From contig JACQDM010000008.1 in the NCBI GenBank assembly GCA_016201045.1, positions 1 through 64,000 of the forward strand: DNA of 64,000 nucleotides, read 5' to 3'. The DNA is from Afipia sp. (lineage in GTDB: Bacteria; Pseudomonadota; Alphaproteobacteria; Rhizobiales; Xanthobacteraceae). Under the pieces are notes generated by a model that made no database searches, was not told the origin of the DNA, and saw only the letters and a program-made list of their open reading frames with translations. A program made the translations under genes and the position numbers. Within the stretch, counting starts at the first letter, position 1, and each line of letters begins with the position of its first letter. Shown here piece after piece: positions 55,322 to 64,000 of the stretch.

Positions 55322-56779
55322 GTGAGCATGTCGCGTTCCGCATTCAGGCCCGCTAGCCTCGCTGCAATGCTTGCAGCTCTGGCGCTGACCTGCACGCCGC
55401 AAAAAGCACATGCCGAGGCAACGCTCGTCATCGAGGCGGACACCGGCAAGGTTTTGCAGGCCGAGAACGCGACGTACCCCTGGTATCCGGCCTCCGTCAC
55501 GAAAATCATGACGGCCTATGTCGCGCTGAAAGCGGTCAAGGAAGGCCGCATGACGCTCGACTCGCTGCTGACCGTCTCGCCGATTGCTTCCGCGCAGGCG
55601 CCGTCGAAGATGGGGTTCAAGCCGGGCACGACTGTCACGCTCGACAACGCACTGAAGATGATGATGGTGAAATCCGCCAACGACATCGCGGTCGTCATCG
55701 CCGAAGGCGTCGGCGGTTCGGTCGACGGTTTCGCCGACGAAATGAACCGCAATGCGCAGCGTTTGGGCATGACGCAAACACATTACGTCAACCCGAACGG
55801 CTTGCCCGCGGAAGGTCACGTGTCCTCGGCACGCGATCTCGGAATTCTCGCGCGCGCCTTCTTCAAGGATTTGCCCGAATACGAATATTTCGTGCATCTG
55901 CCCGGCATCAAGTTCGGCCGCAGAACCACGATGAATTTCAACAAGCTGATCGGCCGCTATCCCGGCGCCGACGGTATGAAGACCGGATTCATCTGTGCAT
56001 CCGGCTTCAATCTCGTGGCCTCCGCCACACGCAACGGAAAGCGGCTGATCGCGGTCGTGCTCGGCGCGCAGTCTTCCGCGCAGCGTGCGGTCAAGGCTGC
56101 GCAGCTACTGGAGCGCGGGTTCAGCGGCAACAAGCTCGCCTGGCTCCGCCCGTCGATGGGAACGGTGGATCAACTCGCACCGATCGACGCTTCGCCGCCC
56201 GATCTGCGTGACCAGATGTGCGGACCGAAGCGCAAGCGTCCCGCCGCCGAGGACGAAGATGACGACGTTGAAATCGCGACCGGCACCGAAAGCAGCGATG
56301 GCAACCCGTCGATGTATGCGGCCGGTCTGCAACCGCAGACAATAAAGACGACCGAATTGCTTGCGGGTGCCGCAGCGCTTGCCCCGCCCGTGATCGTCTA
56401 CACCGGACCCACGCGCACCGGCTCCGCGATCGCGGCTGCCGACGCAGCGGAAACGGAAGCTCAGACGCCGAAGGGCAAAGGCAAGAAGGGCAAGAAGCCG
56501 CAGATCGCCGCCGCAAAGCCAGACGCCAAGCCCGAGAAAAAGAAGGACGCGAAGTCTGACACCAAGCCGGATGCTAAATCCGACTCCAAGTCGGATAAAA
56601 AGACTGCGTCGAAGCCCGAACCGAAGCCAATTGCGAATTCCGCAAAGCCGCTCTCCGGCGACTTGAAACCGCCTGCCAAACCTGCGGCGAAGCCCAAGGA
56701 CGCGAGTGCGGCGGATGCTCCGAAAAGCAGCAGCAAGCCCGCAGCCGACAAGAAATCGGATCCGCCGCCGAAAGGCTGA
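55322..56779 (+). CDS. D-alanyl-D-alanine carboxypeptidase (S11) with long basic tail
   Basis: Trims pentapeptides in peptidoglycan. It has a signal peptide (LAAMLAALALTCTPQKAHA), then the S11 active site: SVTK (about 58), SAN (about 117) and KTG (about 220). After the catalytic domain the last ~100 residues are a low-complexity Lys/Ala/Asp/Pro tail (KSDTKPDAKSDSKSDKK). Length 485. The GTG at 55322 has GGAAG at the right distance; ATG 55328 is an alternative. The tail probably replaces the membrane amphipathic helix of DacA/C in tethering, but this is inference. Confidence 0.9.
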   Translation: MSMSRSAFRPASLAAMLAALALTCTPQKAHAEATLVIEADTGKVLQAENATYPWYPASVTKIMTAYVALKAVKEGRMTLDSLLTVSPIASAQAPSKMGFKPGTTVTLDNALKMMMVKSANDIAVVIAEGVGGSVDGFADEMNRNAQRLGMTQTHYVNPNGLPAEGHVSSARDLGILARAFFKDLPEYEYFVHLPGIKFGRRTTMNFNKLIGRYPGADGMKTGFICASGFNLVASATRNGKRLIAVVLGAQSSAQRAVKAAQLLERGFSGNKLAWLRPSMGTVDQLAPIDASPPDLRDQMCGPKRKRPAAEDEDDDVEIATGTESSDGNPSMYAAGLQPQTIKTTELLAGAAALAPPVIVYTGPTRTGSAIAAADAAETEAQTPKGKGKKGKKPQIAAAKPDAKPEKKKDAKSDTKPDAKSDSKSDKKTASKPEPKPIANSAKPLSGDLKPPAKPAAKPKDASAADAPKSSSKPAADKKSDPPPKG

Positions 56780-56972
56780 TCGGTCGACAAATTGTGCTTT
56801 GCGGAAAATCCGCTGGCAGCTTTCAGCGATAAACCAAATTGCAGAGACGCGATGCGGCGTTAGCGCGCACAGGCTTGCTAAGCCCCCGGCTTCGCTCAAT
56901 ACTTGAAGGCAAATAAGGCACCCCATCGGGAGAACTGGGGGCCGTCAGCCAACAGTATCGAGGGGAAACGAC

Positions 56973-58667
56973 ATGGAACGCATCTGGCTCAAACAATATC
57001 CGGCCGGCGTGCCTCACGACATCGATCCGACGATCTATCCGTCGCTGGTCGAACTGCTCGAAGAGAGCTTCAAGAAATTCGCCGATCGCAAATCGTTCAT
57101 CTGCATGGACAAGGCGATCACCTATCGCGACCTGGACGAAATGTCGGCGGCGATGGGCGCCTACCTCCAGAGCAAAGGCCTCAAGAAAGGTGCACGCGTC
57201 GCCATCATGATGCCGAACGTGTTGCAGAACCCGGTGTCGTCGGCGGCGATCCTGCGCGCAGGCTATACGGTGGTGAACGTCAATCCGCTCTATACGCCGC
57301 GCGAACTCGAACATCAGCTCAAGGATTCCGGCGCTGAAGCGATTTTGCTTTTGGAGAATTTCGCTACCACGCTCGAAAAAGTCATCGCCAAAACCAACGT
57401 CAAGCACGTCATTATGGGATCGATGGGCGATCTGCTTGGCTTCAAGGGGCACATCGTCAATTTCGTCGTCCGCAAGGTGAAGAAGATGGTGCCGGCGTTC
57501 TCGATTCCGAGCGCAATCTCGTTCAACGACGCGCTGGCCGCCGGCCGCAAGATGACATTGAACAAGCCGAAGCTGACCGGCGACGATGTCGCGTTCCTGC
57601 AATACACCGGCGGCACCACCGGCGTGTCGAAAGGCGCGACGCTGCTTCATCGCAACATTCTGGCGAACGTGTTGCAGAACGATGCGTGGTTGCAACCGGC
57701 GCTGAGGAAGCCACCGATTGTCGATGAACTGTTCATCGTCTGCGCGCTGCCGCTCTATCACATCTTCGCACTGACGGCGTGCTTTCTGCTCGCCGTGCGT
57801 GCGGGCGGCGTCAATCTTCTCATTCCGAACCCGCGCGACATGGCGGGCTTCGTCAAGGAATTGAAGAAGTATCAGGTCAACTCGTTCCCTGCCGTGAATA
57901 CGCTCTATAATGGCTTGCTGCATACGCCGGGCTTCGCCGAGCTTGATTTCTCCAAGCTCAAGAGCTGCTTCGGCGGCGGCATGGCGGTGCAGAAGCCTGT
58001 TGCCGATCTCTGGACCAAGGTGACAGGCGTGGCGCTGTCGGAAGGCTACGGTCTGTCCGAAACATCGCCGACGCTCACCTGCAATCCAGCCGATACCGAC
58101 AAGTTCTCCGGCTCGATCGGCATTCCAGTGCCGTCGACCTGGCTGTCGATCCGCGACGACGATGGCAAGGAAGTGCCGCTCGGAGAAGCGGGCGAAATCT
58201 GCGCGAAGGGTCCGCAGGTGATGGCCGGTTACTGGCAGCGTCCGGAAGAAACCGCGAAGGTCATGACCAGCGACGGTTACTTCCGCACCGGCGACATCGG
58301 CATCATGTCGCCGGACGGTTACACCAAGATCGTGGACCGCAAGAAGGACATGATCCTCGTCTCCGGCTTCAACGTCTATCCGAACGAGGTCGAGGAAGTG
58401 ATCGCGAGCCATCCGGGCGTGCTTGAATGCGCCGTCATCGGTGTCGCGGATTCGAAATCAGGCGAAGCGGTGAAAGCCTTCGTGGTGAAGAAGGATCCGA
58501 ACCTCACCTCGCAGGACGTGATCGCCTTCGCGCAGAAGGAATTGACCGGCTACAAGGTGCCGAAATTCGTCGAATTCCGCGCCGATCTGCCGAAGACCAA
58601 TGTCGGCAAAATTCTGCGCCGCGAATTGCGCGACGAGAAACCGAAGGCAGCGGCTGCGGCGAGCTGA
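56973..58667 (+). CDS. fadD: long-chain fatty acid-CoA ligase FadD
   Basis: Activates long-chain fatty acids for beta-oxidation at the inner membrane. The 564-residue protein has the P-loop YTGGTTGVSKGA (about 209), the acyl-CoA synthetase signature DGYFRTGDIGIMSPDGYTKI and the catalytic lysine in LPKTNVGKILRRELR. The start ERIWLKQYPAGVP is typical of FadD. Terminator at 58692-58724 ends the gene. Confidence 0.96.
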   Translation: MERIWLKQYPAGVPHDIDPTIYPSLVELLEESFKKFADRKSFICMDKAITYRDLDEMSAAMGAYLQSKGLKKGARVAIMMPNVLQNPVSSAAILRAGYTVVNVNPLYTPRELEHQLKDSGAEAILLLENFATTLEKVIAKTNVKHVIMGSMGDLLGFKGHIVNFVVRKVKKMVPAFSIPSAISFNDALAAGRKMTLNKPKLTGDDVAFLQYTGGTTGVSKGATLLHRNILANVLQNDAWLQPALRKPPIVDELFIVCALPLYHIFALTACFLLAVRAGGVNLLIPNPRDMAGFVKELKKYQVNSFPAVNTLYNGLLHTPGFAELDFSKLKSCFGGGMAVQKPVADLWTKVTGVALSEGYGLSETSPTLTCNPADTDKFSGSIGIPVPSTWLSIRDDDGKEVPLGEAGEICAKGPQVMAGYWQRPEETAKVMTSDGYFRTGDIGIMSPDGYTKIVDRKKDMILVSGFNVYPNEVEEVIASHPGVLECAVIGVADSKSGEAVKAFVVKKDPNLTSQDVIAFAQKELTGYKVPKFVEFRADLPKTNVGKILRRELRDEKPKAAAAAS

Positions 58668-58691
58668 TCCTGCACGCTACACATCAACCGG

Positions 58692-58724
58692 ACCCCTTCC
58701 GTTTCGGGAGGGGTTCTTTCTTTT
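58692..58724 (+). terminator. intrinsic terminator after fadD
   Basis: ACCCCTTCC, a five-base loop and GGGAGGGGT form a nine-pair stem (one G-T), followed by TCTTTCTTTT. It lies 25 bases after the fadD stop. Confidence 0.8.
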
Positions 58725-58733
58725 GAGCGCCGT

Positions 58734-59285
58734 ATGATTCAATCCCTCCCCTCACCCGCCGACATTCTCTCCTTCTGGCGTCACGCCGGATACGACCGCT
58801 GGTATGGCAAGGACGACGCGTTCGATACGATCCTGCGCACGCGCTTTCAAAGTGCGTGGGAAGCCGCGCGCGACGGCAACCTCGCCTCATGGCAGGCAAC
58901 GGATGACGGCGCGCTGGCGCTCGTCATCGTGCTCGATCAGTTTCCGCGCAACATGTTCCGCGGCGACCCGAAGATGTTCTCGACCGACGCGATGGCGCTC
59001 GCTACGGCGAAGGCGGCAATCGCGCAGGGCCGCGACAAGCGGGCGGATGCCGTCATGCGCGGATTTTTCTATCTGCCGTTCGAGCATTCCGAATCGATGG
59101 ACGACCAGAACCGCTGCATCGAACTTTACCGCGCGGCCAACGACGCCGACGGAGTGAAATGGGCTGAATTGCACGCCGACATCATCCGCAAGTTCGGCCG
59201 CTTCCCGCACCGGAACAAGACGCTGGGCCGCGTCACAACACCTGAAGAACAAGCGTTTCTCGACGCGGGCGGCTTCGCCGGCTGA
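58734..59285 (+). CDS. DUF924 family protein
   Basis: The 183-residue all-helical protein matches DUF924: ILSFWRHAG, ALVIVLDQFPRNMFRGDP, FYLPFEHSE, and FGRFPHRNKTLGR near the end. The family is widespread, has a TPR-like fold and no known role. The short leader starts ten bases after the fadD terminator. Confidence 0.92.
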   Translation: MIQSLPSPADILSFWRHAGYDRWYGKDDAFDTILRTRFQSAWEAARDGNLASWQATDDGALALVIVLDQFPRNMFRGDPKMFSTDAMALATAKAAIAQGRDKRADAVMRGFFYLPFEHSESMDDQNRCIELYRAANDADGVKWAELHADIIRKFGRFPHRNKTLGRVTTPEEQAFLDAGGFAG

Positions 59286-59372
59286 TACCGCCGATCCAAC
59301 CAATTCTTAACGAATCCTTGCTAACCGGGAGGCTGCCGCTTCGCGCGGCACTTTGGGTTGGACACGTGATTC

Positions 59373-60737
59373 ATGGCCGTGACGGACGCGCAGAATTTTT
59401 CGACTGACAGCCTGATGCATCGCTTGCGCGACGTGCTCGTCGGCACGAGCGATGCATCGCTCACCAAGCGCCTCGCCGGCACCGTCTTCATCATCCGCGT
59501 ACTGAGCGCCGGCCTCGCCTATTTTTCGCAGGTGCTGCTCGCGCGCTGGATGGGCGGTTCCGACTACGGCGTCTATGTCTACGTCTGGACCTGGGTGCTG
59601 CTGCTCGGCTCGATGCTGGATTTCGGCATTTCGGTCGGTTCTCAGAAGCTCATTCCTGAATACCGCACAAGCGGCGATTTCGCGTTGCTGCGCGGATTTC
59701 TTTCCGGCAGCCGATGGATTGTATTTGGCGCATCGGCATGCGTGGCTCTCATGCTGGCTGGCCTGATTACGCTTTTCAAATCGTGGATTCGGCCCGAAGA
59801 AATCGTCCCTCTCTATATTGGCTGCTTAACCCTCCCCGCTTTCGTCGTCGCCAACACGCAGGACGGCATCGCGCGCTCACACGACTGGATGCGGCTCGGC
59901 CTGATGCCGCAGTTCATTGTGCGGCAATCGCTGATCATCGGTTTCACGGCGGGTGCTGTTGTGCTCGGTATGAACCTCGGCGCGACGGCTGCGATGACCG
60001 CGAGCGCCGCCGCCGTGTGGATCGCAATGTTCGGACAGATGCTCGTTCTCAACCGCCGCCTCGGACAGACCGTCGAACGCGGAGCGAAGGACTACGATTT
60101 CCGAGGCTGGCTGAAGGTCTCGCTGCCTATCATGCTGGTCGAGGGCTTCTATCTCCTTCTGTCCTACATCGATGTACTCGTGCTGCAGCAATATCGGTCG
60201 TCGGAAGAAGTCGGCATCTATTTCGCGGTTGTGAAGACGCTTGCACTCGTGTCGTTCATTCACTACGCGATGTCCGCAACCACCGCACACCGTTTCAGCG
60301 AATATAACGCGTCTGGCGACAAGGAGCGGCTGTCAGCCTATATCGCGCACGCCATCAAGTGGACGTTCTGGCCGTCGGTTGCGGCAACGGCCGTGCTGCT
60401 CGCCTTCGGCAAGCCGCTGTTGTGGCTGTTCGGCGAAAAATTCACCGTCGGCTACGGCATCATGTATGTCGCCGCCATCGGCCTGATCGTGCGCTCGGCC
60501 ATCGGCCCGGTCGAACGGCTGCTCAACATGCTGGGCCTCCAGAACATGTGCGCCCTGGCTTATGCGCTGGCCTTCGCGATAAACCTCGCTTTGTGTGTGA
60601 TGCTGGTTCCGCGCTACGGCGGTTACGGCGCTGCCGCCGCGACCTCCATCGCGCTCGTGTTCGAGACGATCCTGCTGTTCTGGATCACGCGCCGGAAACT
60701 CGGCTTCCACGTCTTCGCGTTCGGCAAGAAGGCCTAA
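59373..60737 (+). CDS. flippase / polysaccharide biosynthesis transporter (MOP superfamily)
   Basis: The 454-residue membrane protein has about twelve helices and the Wzx/flippase pattern: LAYFSQVLLARWMGGSDYGVYVYVWTW, GISVGSQKLIPEY, and RYGGYGAAAATSIAL near the end. It is expected to flip a lipid-linked glycan, perhaps for surface polysaccharide. No glycosyltransferase gene is adjacent, so the substrate is unknown. A CGCATGATCC palindromic element follows its stop. Confidence 0.87.
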   Translation: MAVTDAQNFSTDSLMHRLRDVLVGTSDASLTKRLAGTVFIIRVLSAGLAYFSQVLLARWMGGSDYGVYVYVWTWVLLLGSMLDFGISVGSQKLIPEYRTSGDFALLRGFLSGSRWIVFGASACVALMLAGLITLFKSWIRPEEIVPLYIGCLTLPAFVVANTQDGIARSHDWMRLGLMPQFIVRQSLIIGFTAGAVVLGMNLGATAAMTASAAAVWIAMFGQMLVLNRRLGQTVERGAKDYDFRGWLKVSLPIMLVEGFYLLLSYIDVLVLQQYRSSEEVGIYFAVVKTLALVSFIHYAMSATTAHRFSEYNASGDKERLSAYIAHAIKWTFWPSVAATAVLLAFGKPLLWLFGEKFTVGYGIMYVAAIGLIVRSAIGPVERLLNMLGLQNMCALAYALAFAINLALCVMLVPRYGGYGAAAATSIALVFETILLFWITRRKLGFHVFAFGKKA

Positions 60738-60750
60738 CGCCTTTTATTTC

Positions 60751-60797
60751 CGCATGATCCGATCCGAAAACCGGCTTCCACTTTTCGGGATCATGCG
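60751..60797. repeat. CGCATGATC palindromic intergenic element
   Basis: The 47-base element reads CGCATGATCC ... GGATCATGCG with inner arms CCGAAAA and TTTTCGGG, so it can fold into a long stem-loop on either strand. I recognise it as the dispersed extragenic palindrome type found across Rhizobiales genomes. Its right arm contains the TGA stop codon of bdhA (60791-60793), so it is inserted at, or has formed, the end of that gene. Confidence 0.8.
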
Positions 60798-61579
60798 GCT
60801 GTCCATCCCCCGTCGATCGACAAATTCGTGCCCGTAATTTGCGCTGCATCGTCTCCGCACAGAAACAGCGCGAGCGCCGCAACCTGTTCTGATGTGACGA
60901 ACTCCTTGGTCGGCTGCGCTGCCAGAAGCACGTCGTTGATGACCTGCTCCTTGGTGAGATTGCGTGCCTTCATGGTGTCCGGGATCTGCTTCTCAACCAG
61001 CGGCGTCCACACATAGCCAGGCGAAATGCAGTTCACGGTGATCTTGAAGGTCGCCAATTCCAACGCAGCGGTCTTGGTCAATCCCGCAATACCGTGCTTC
61101 GCCGATACATAAGCCGACTTGAACGGCGAGGCGACCAGCGAATGCGCGGATGCCGTGTTGATGATGCGGCCCCAGCCCCGTTTCTTCATGCCGGGCACGG
61201 CGGCACGGATGCCGTGGAAGGCCGACGACAGATTGATGGCAATGATCGCGTCCCACTTCTCGATGGGAAATTCCTCGATCGGCGAGACGAACTGAATGCC
61301 GGCGTTGTTCACGAGCACATCGACCGAGCCGTAGGTCTTCTCGCCGAGCGCGATCATCTCCGCGATCTCGGCAGGCTTGCTCATGTCGGCCGGCGAATGA
61401 ACGCACTTGACCCCGAAGTCCTTCTCGACCGCGGCGCGTTCCTTCTCGATGTCAGCAGGCGTACCCATGCCGTTGATGACGATGTTGGCCCCCGCGCCCG
61501 CAAACGCCCGCGCATAGGCGAGGCCGATGCCGCTGGTCGAACCCGTCACAACTGCCGTCTTGCCTGAAAGAGTACCCAT
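60791..61579 (-). CDS. bdhA: 3-hydroxybutyrate dehydrogenase
   Basis: NAD-dependent oxidation of 3-hydroxybutyrate to acetoacetate in polyhydroxybutyrate breakdown. The 262-residue SDR has TGSTSGIG near the start, NNAGIQF, the catalytic set with YVSAKHG, and the family-typical INTASAHSLVASPFKSAY and C-terminal ITGTNLSIDGGWTAA. The stop lies inside the palindromic element. AGGAGACGACG precedes the ATG. It follows the patatin gene by 12 bases. Confidence 0.95.
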   Translation of the reverse strand: MGTLSGKTAVVTGSTSGIGLAYARAFAGAGANIVINGMGTPADIEKERAAVEKDFGVKCVHSPADMSKPAEIAEMIALGEKTYGSVDVLVNNAGIQFVSPIEEFPIEKWDAIIAINLSSAFHGIRAAVPGMKKRGWGRIINTASAHSLVASPFKSAYVSAKHGIAGLTKTAALELATFKITVNCISPGYVWTPLVEKQIPDTMKARNLTKEQVINDVLLAAQPTKEFVTSEQVAALALFLCGDDAAQITGTNLSIDGGWTAA

Positions 61580-61591
61580 CGTCGTCTCCTG

Positions 61592-62770
61592 TTACTGCTT
61601 GATATGTTGCGAGCCATCGAGGCTCAAATCGTATGTAACCATTGTCTCGCCGGACTGCGGCCGGTTGAGCCAATCCGGGTGCGCCATCGAGGCGTAGACG
61701 TCGCGCTCGCCCGCCATCCAGTGTTCGTTCATCGCAAGCCGCGAGAAGTCATAGTCCTTCGACGAGGCTTCGTGCACCTTGCTGCGATAGATCAGGTGAA
61801 CCACCGTCACCGTGTTTTCCTTTGCTGCATCGTTGAGCGTCGCAACCAGCGGATCGCCCTTCAGATTGTCCGGCAGCTTGGCAATCAGCGCATGCAGGGC
61901 CAGCCTCGCGTCGTGAAGTCTCTTCGCCTTGTCAGTGTTCATGCGGGTGCGGCTGGAATAGCGGATATCTTTCTCTCGCTCGGCAGCATCCATCAGGGTT
62001 TTCGGCAATTCTCCACGCGCGCTGAACAGGTCGATCTGGAAAATCAGAAGATCGCGCGCCGTTTCCATGTCGAGCACATAATCCAGCGGGGTGTTCGATG
62101 CGAGACCGCCGTCCCAATAGTGCTCGCCTTCGATTTCGATTGACGGGAAACCCGGCGGCAGCGCGCCCGACGCCATGATGTGCTCGGGGCCGATGGTTTT
62201 GCCGAGCTTGCGGAACTCGACATTGTCGAAATAGCGGAAATTTCCTGTCGTCACGCCGACCGCGCCGACGCTGAGGCGCGTCTTGCAGCTGTTGATCAGA
62301 TCGAAGTCGACAAGGCGTTCCAGCGTCGCGCGCAGGGGGGCGGTGTCGTAGTAGCTCTGCGATTGCGGCGAACCCGGCGGCCACAGCGTCGACGGCGGAA
62401 TGCGCGGCACGAAAAATCCCGGCACGCCGAATGTCGCGACCAGTGCAGCGCTCGTTTCATTGAAGGCCGAGCGAATCTTGTCGCCCTGAACCAGCGGCGC
62501 CCACGGCATCGGCGACGCCGACGTCACCAGCTCCCAGAACTCTTTCAATCGCAAGACGCGCTTCTCGCGCGGGTTGCCGGCGATGATCGCCGCGTTGATC
62601 GCACCGATGGAGATGCCCGCAATCCATTCCGGCTCGAAGTCGTGATGGCAGAGCGCTTGATATGCGCCGGCCTGGTACGAGCCGAGCGCGCCGCCACCCT
62701 GAAGCACGAGCACGCGCTGGGCGGACGCGGGCGATGTGGCTACTCTGGAATCGAGGCCGTCGGAACTCAT
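61592..62770 (-). CDS. patatin-like hydrolase with DUF3734 domain
   Basis: A cytosolic Ser-Asp dyad lipase/esterase of 392 residues. It has the oxyanion glycine motif QGGGALGSYQAG, the nucleophile elbow GISIG and the catalytic DGG in YWDGGLAS, followed by the C-terminal DUF3734 region. Patatin-type enzymes next to bdhA are candidates for intracellular polyhydroxybutyrate depolymerase, but phospholipase activity is also possible. ATG 62770 is chosen over a TTG at 62830. First gene of the patatin-bdhA pair. Confidence 0.88.
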   Translation of the reverse strand: MSSDGLDSRVATSPASAQRVLVLQGGGALGSYQAGAYQALCHHDFEPEWIAGISIGAINAAIIAGNPREKRVLRLKEFWELVTSASPMPWAPLVQGDKIRSAFNETSAALVATFGVPGFFVPRIPPSTLWPPGSPQSQSYYDTAPLRATLERLVDFDLINSCKTRLSVGAVGVTTGNFRYFDNVEFRKLGKTIGPEHIMASGALPPGFPSIEIEGEHYWDGGLASNTPLDYVLDMETARDLLIFQIDLFSARGELPKTLMDAAEREKDIRYSSRTRMNTDKAKRLHDARLALHALIAKLPDNLKGDPLVATLNDAAKENTVTVVHLIYRSKVHEASSKDYDFSRLAMNEHWMAGERDVYASMAHPDWLNRPQSGETMVTYDLSLDGSQHIKQ

Positions 62771-62874
62771 GAACGCTGCTTGAAAATGACGCGGCGTTCG
62801 TAACGTGGCTGTTGTTTTGCGCTGCGTCAATCGTCCATCGGTCGCGGCGCGTCACGCAACTGTTATCAACGGCG

Positions 62875-63381
62875 TTATTGGCGACCTGGCTCGGCGAGGA
62901 TCAGCGTCCAGAAAACTTTATATTTCGAGCTTGGCGCGTAGGTCGCCGCGATGCCCATTTTTGAGACATCGCTGGCCAGCATGTTGGCCTTATGCGGCGG
63001 CGAGTCCCGCCAGCCGGAAAACGCCTCAGCCAGCGTGTGATAACCAGCCGACACATTCTCGACTGCCTTCGCAGCCTTATAGCCCGACGACTTGATGCGC
63101 TTGTCGAGCGGGCCTGTGACATTGTGGTCGAGCTTGTTCTTCGACGCCATCGCCTGCGATTGCGCTTCGGCAAGCCTCATCAATTCCGGATCGATCTGCA
63201 CGGCACCGAGGCCGTTGTTTTGCCGATAGCCCGAGATCATCGACGCCGCCACCGGCGCGTCCAGTGTCGCATCCGGACTTGCCATGCTGACGTAGAACGC
63301 CGGCTGCTCGGTGGACTTCTGGTCCATCATGCACCCGCCGAGCGCCACCACGGCCATCAAGGCAACAATCACAAATCGCAT
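62875..63381 (-). CDS. CAP/SCP domain lipoprotein
   Basis: The 168-residue protein has a lipobox LGGC (lipidated C17) and a CAP domain: ISGYRQNNGLGAVQIDPELMRLAEAQSQAMASKNKLDHN, the active-site-type histidine/glutamate set and WRDSPPHKANMLASDVSKMGIA. CAP proteins are widespread; bacterial roles are poorly known. Start ATG at 63381 gives the signal directly. It is the downstream neighbour of the cysA-like gene. Confidence 0.88.
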   Translation of the reverse strand: MRFVIVALMAVVALGGCMMDQKSTEQPAFYVSMASPDATLDAPVAASMISGYRQNNGLGAVQIDPELMRLAEAQSQAMASKNKLDHNVTGPLDKRIKSSGYKAAKAVENVSAGYHTLAEAFSGWRDSPPHKANMLASDVSKMGIAATYAPSSKYKVFWTLILAEPGRQ

Positions 63382-63454
63382 CGCATTCGCCCCGTTCGCG
63401 CGCAGTTGTTGCACACCAACAGTGGCTGAATGGTGAACGAAGTCGTCTTTAGAG

Positions 63455-64000
63455 TCAGGATTTGGCCGGGAAAATCCGGTAGCGCCTTGGCTGAAGGCTG
63501 ACCGTGTCGCCGGGCTTGAGATCGCGGTCGCGCGGAGCATCGATCTCGACCAGCGTCTCCTCCGTGCCATTGTGGAGCACAATATCGGCGCGCTGCGTCG
63601 GCCCGAAGGCGCGGACATGCTTGACGTCCCCCTCGAACACCCCTGCCCCCGGCGCAACAATCGCGACATCGTGGCGGCGTATGAAGAGATTCGACGGACC
63701 GGCGGCTGCGCCGCGCGGATCGAGATTGAGAACCTTGTCGTTGAGCCGCACCTTGCCGTCGCAGACGTTCACCGTCAGCACGATGGATTCGCCTATGAAG
63801 CCGTGAACGAAGGCCGTCGCCGGATTATCGTAGACATCGCCGGGTGAGCCGATCTGCTCGATACGACCCTTGTCCATGACGACGACGCGGTTGGCGACTT
63901 CGAGCGCCTCCTCCTGGTCGTGCGTGACGAAAATCGACGTCACTTGAATCTCTTCGTGCAACTGGCGCAGCCAGCGCCGCAGTTCCTTTCGCACCTTGGC
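63455..64000 (-). CDS. cysA: sulfate ABC transporter ATP-binding protein CysA, C-terminal part (cut by window edge)
   Basis: The last 181 residues of an ABC ATPase are visible; the N-terminal Walker A and signature lie beyond the edge. Visible blocks are the [16 protein letters not shown] helix, the switch histidine in [19 protein letters not shown] and a C-terminal TOBE-type domain ([29 protein letters not shown]). The RRWLRxLH form is typical of CysA, part of sulfate/thiosulfate import. Confidence 0.88.
   Translation of the reverse strand, partial: AKVRKELRRWLRQLHEEIQVTSIFVTHDQEEALEVANRVVVMDKGRIEQIGSPGDVYDNPATAFVHGFIGESIVLTVNVCDGKVRLNDKVLNLDPRGAAAGPSNLFIRRHDVAIVAPGAGVFEGDVKHVRAFGPTQRADIVLHNGTEETLVEIDAPRDRDLKPGDTVSLQPRRYRIFPAKS

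Noticed and set aside
56823-58412. 529-codon open frame on the minus strand
   Set aside because: It is antisense to fadD, His/Arg/Asp-rich, with no domain. FadD has full family motifs in the other strand.

Overview
The window is about 60 percent G+C and reads as a chromosome of the Bradyrhizobiaceae/Nitrobacteraceae (Alphaproteobacteria, Hyphomicrobiales; Bradyrhizobium, Rhodopseudomonas and Afipia are the nearest well-known types). The evidence is the 5' part of the 16S rRNA gene, the gene neighbourhoods (metX-metW with a SAM-II riboswitch, chorismate mutase-hisC-tyrC, ftsE-ftsX, argH-lptM-lysA, etfB-etfA-hbd, bdhA-patatin), an ndvA-type glucan exporter and a CGCATGATCC palindromic intergenic element. 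The left edge cuts into a 16S gene whose first ~125 bases look like they come from a different phylum, so the edge is probably a metagenome-assembly join inside a conserved rRNA stretch. The right edge cuts a cysA-like gene. I see no phage, transposon, plasmid function or CRISPR array.

Layout, left to right. 1-0.9 kb: start of a leftward rRNA operon with its promoter. 1.2-7.5 kb: M23 endopeptidase, ClpB, MOSC protein, CHAP-like secreted protein. 7.7-12.8 kb: leftward metXW under a SAM-II riboswitch, divergent from chorismate mutase-hisC-tyrC (methionine, histidine, tyrosine/phenylalanine synthesis). 12.8-19.3 kb: DUF2125, ChaC, a leftward ftsE-ftsX-ydcF-plsC envelope/division operon and a divergent zinc-ribbon/CpdR-like pair. 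19.3-23.3 kb: MFS exporter, SDR and the first ArsR-VOC-SRPBCC operon. 23.4-31.2 kb: TIGR02302 membrane protein, a CMD/hydroxyisobutyrate-dehydrogenase pair, lysA-lptM-argH and tlpA. 31.2-33.1 kb: the second ArsR-SRPBCC-DUF1428-VOC operon.

33-42 kb: hbd-etfA-etfB with a cobalamin adenosyltransferase (acyl-CoA and C4 metabolism), BrkB, a hybrid histidine kinase, GluQ-RS, an AlkA-type glycosylase translationally coupled to a DUF2855 protein. 42-50 kb: HNH nuclease, LssY_C protein, small secreted disulfide-type proteins beside dsbB, tRNA-Leu(CAA), a ModA-like binding protein, thioesterase, nitronate monooxygenase, YqaA, a stand-alone HisE. 50-56.8 kb: a GGDEF cyclase with an adjacent PilZ protein between two Tyr/Gly-rich secreted proteins, NdvA-type exporter, D,D-carboxypeptidase. 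57-64 kb: FadD, DUF924, a flippase, bdhA with a patatin-like hydrolase (probable polyhydroxybutyrate mobilisation), a CAP lipoprotein and the cysA fragment.

Most of the window is ordinary core chromosome. The most unusual material is the pair of ArsR-controlled SRPBCC/VOC operons. Their promoter-proximal operators share a TTAACC half-site, one transcript is predicted to be leaderless with its start codon inside the operator, and one contains a VOC gene reduced to 49 codons by an apparent in-frame internal deletion.
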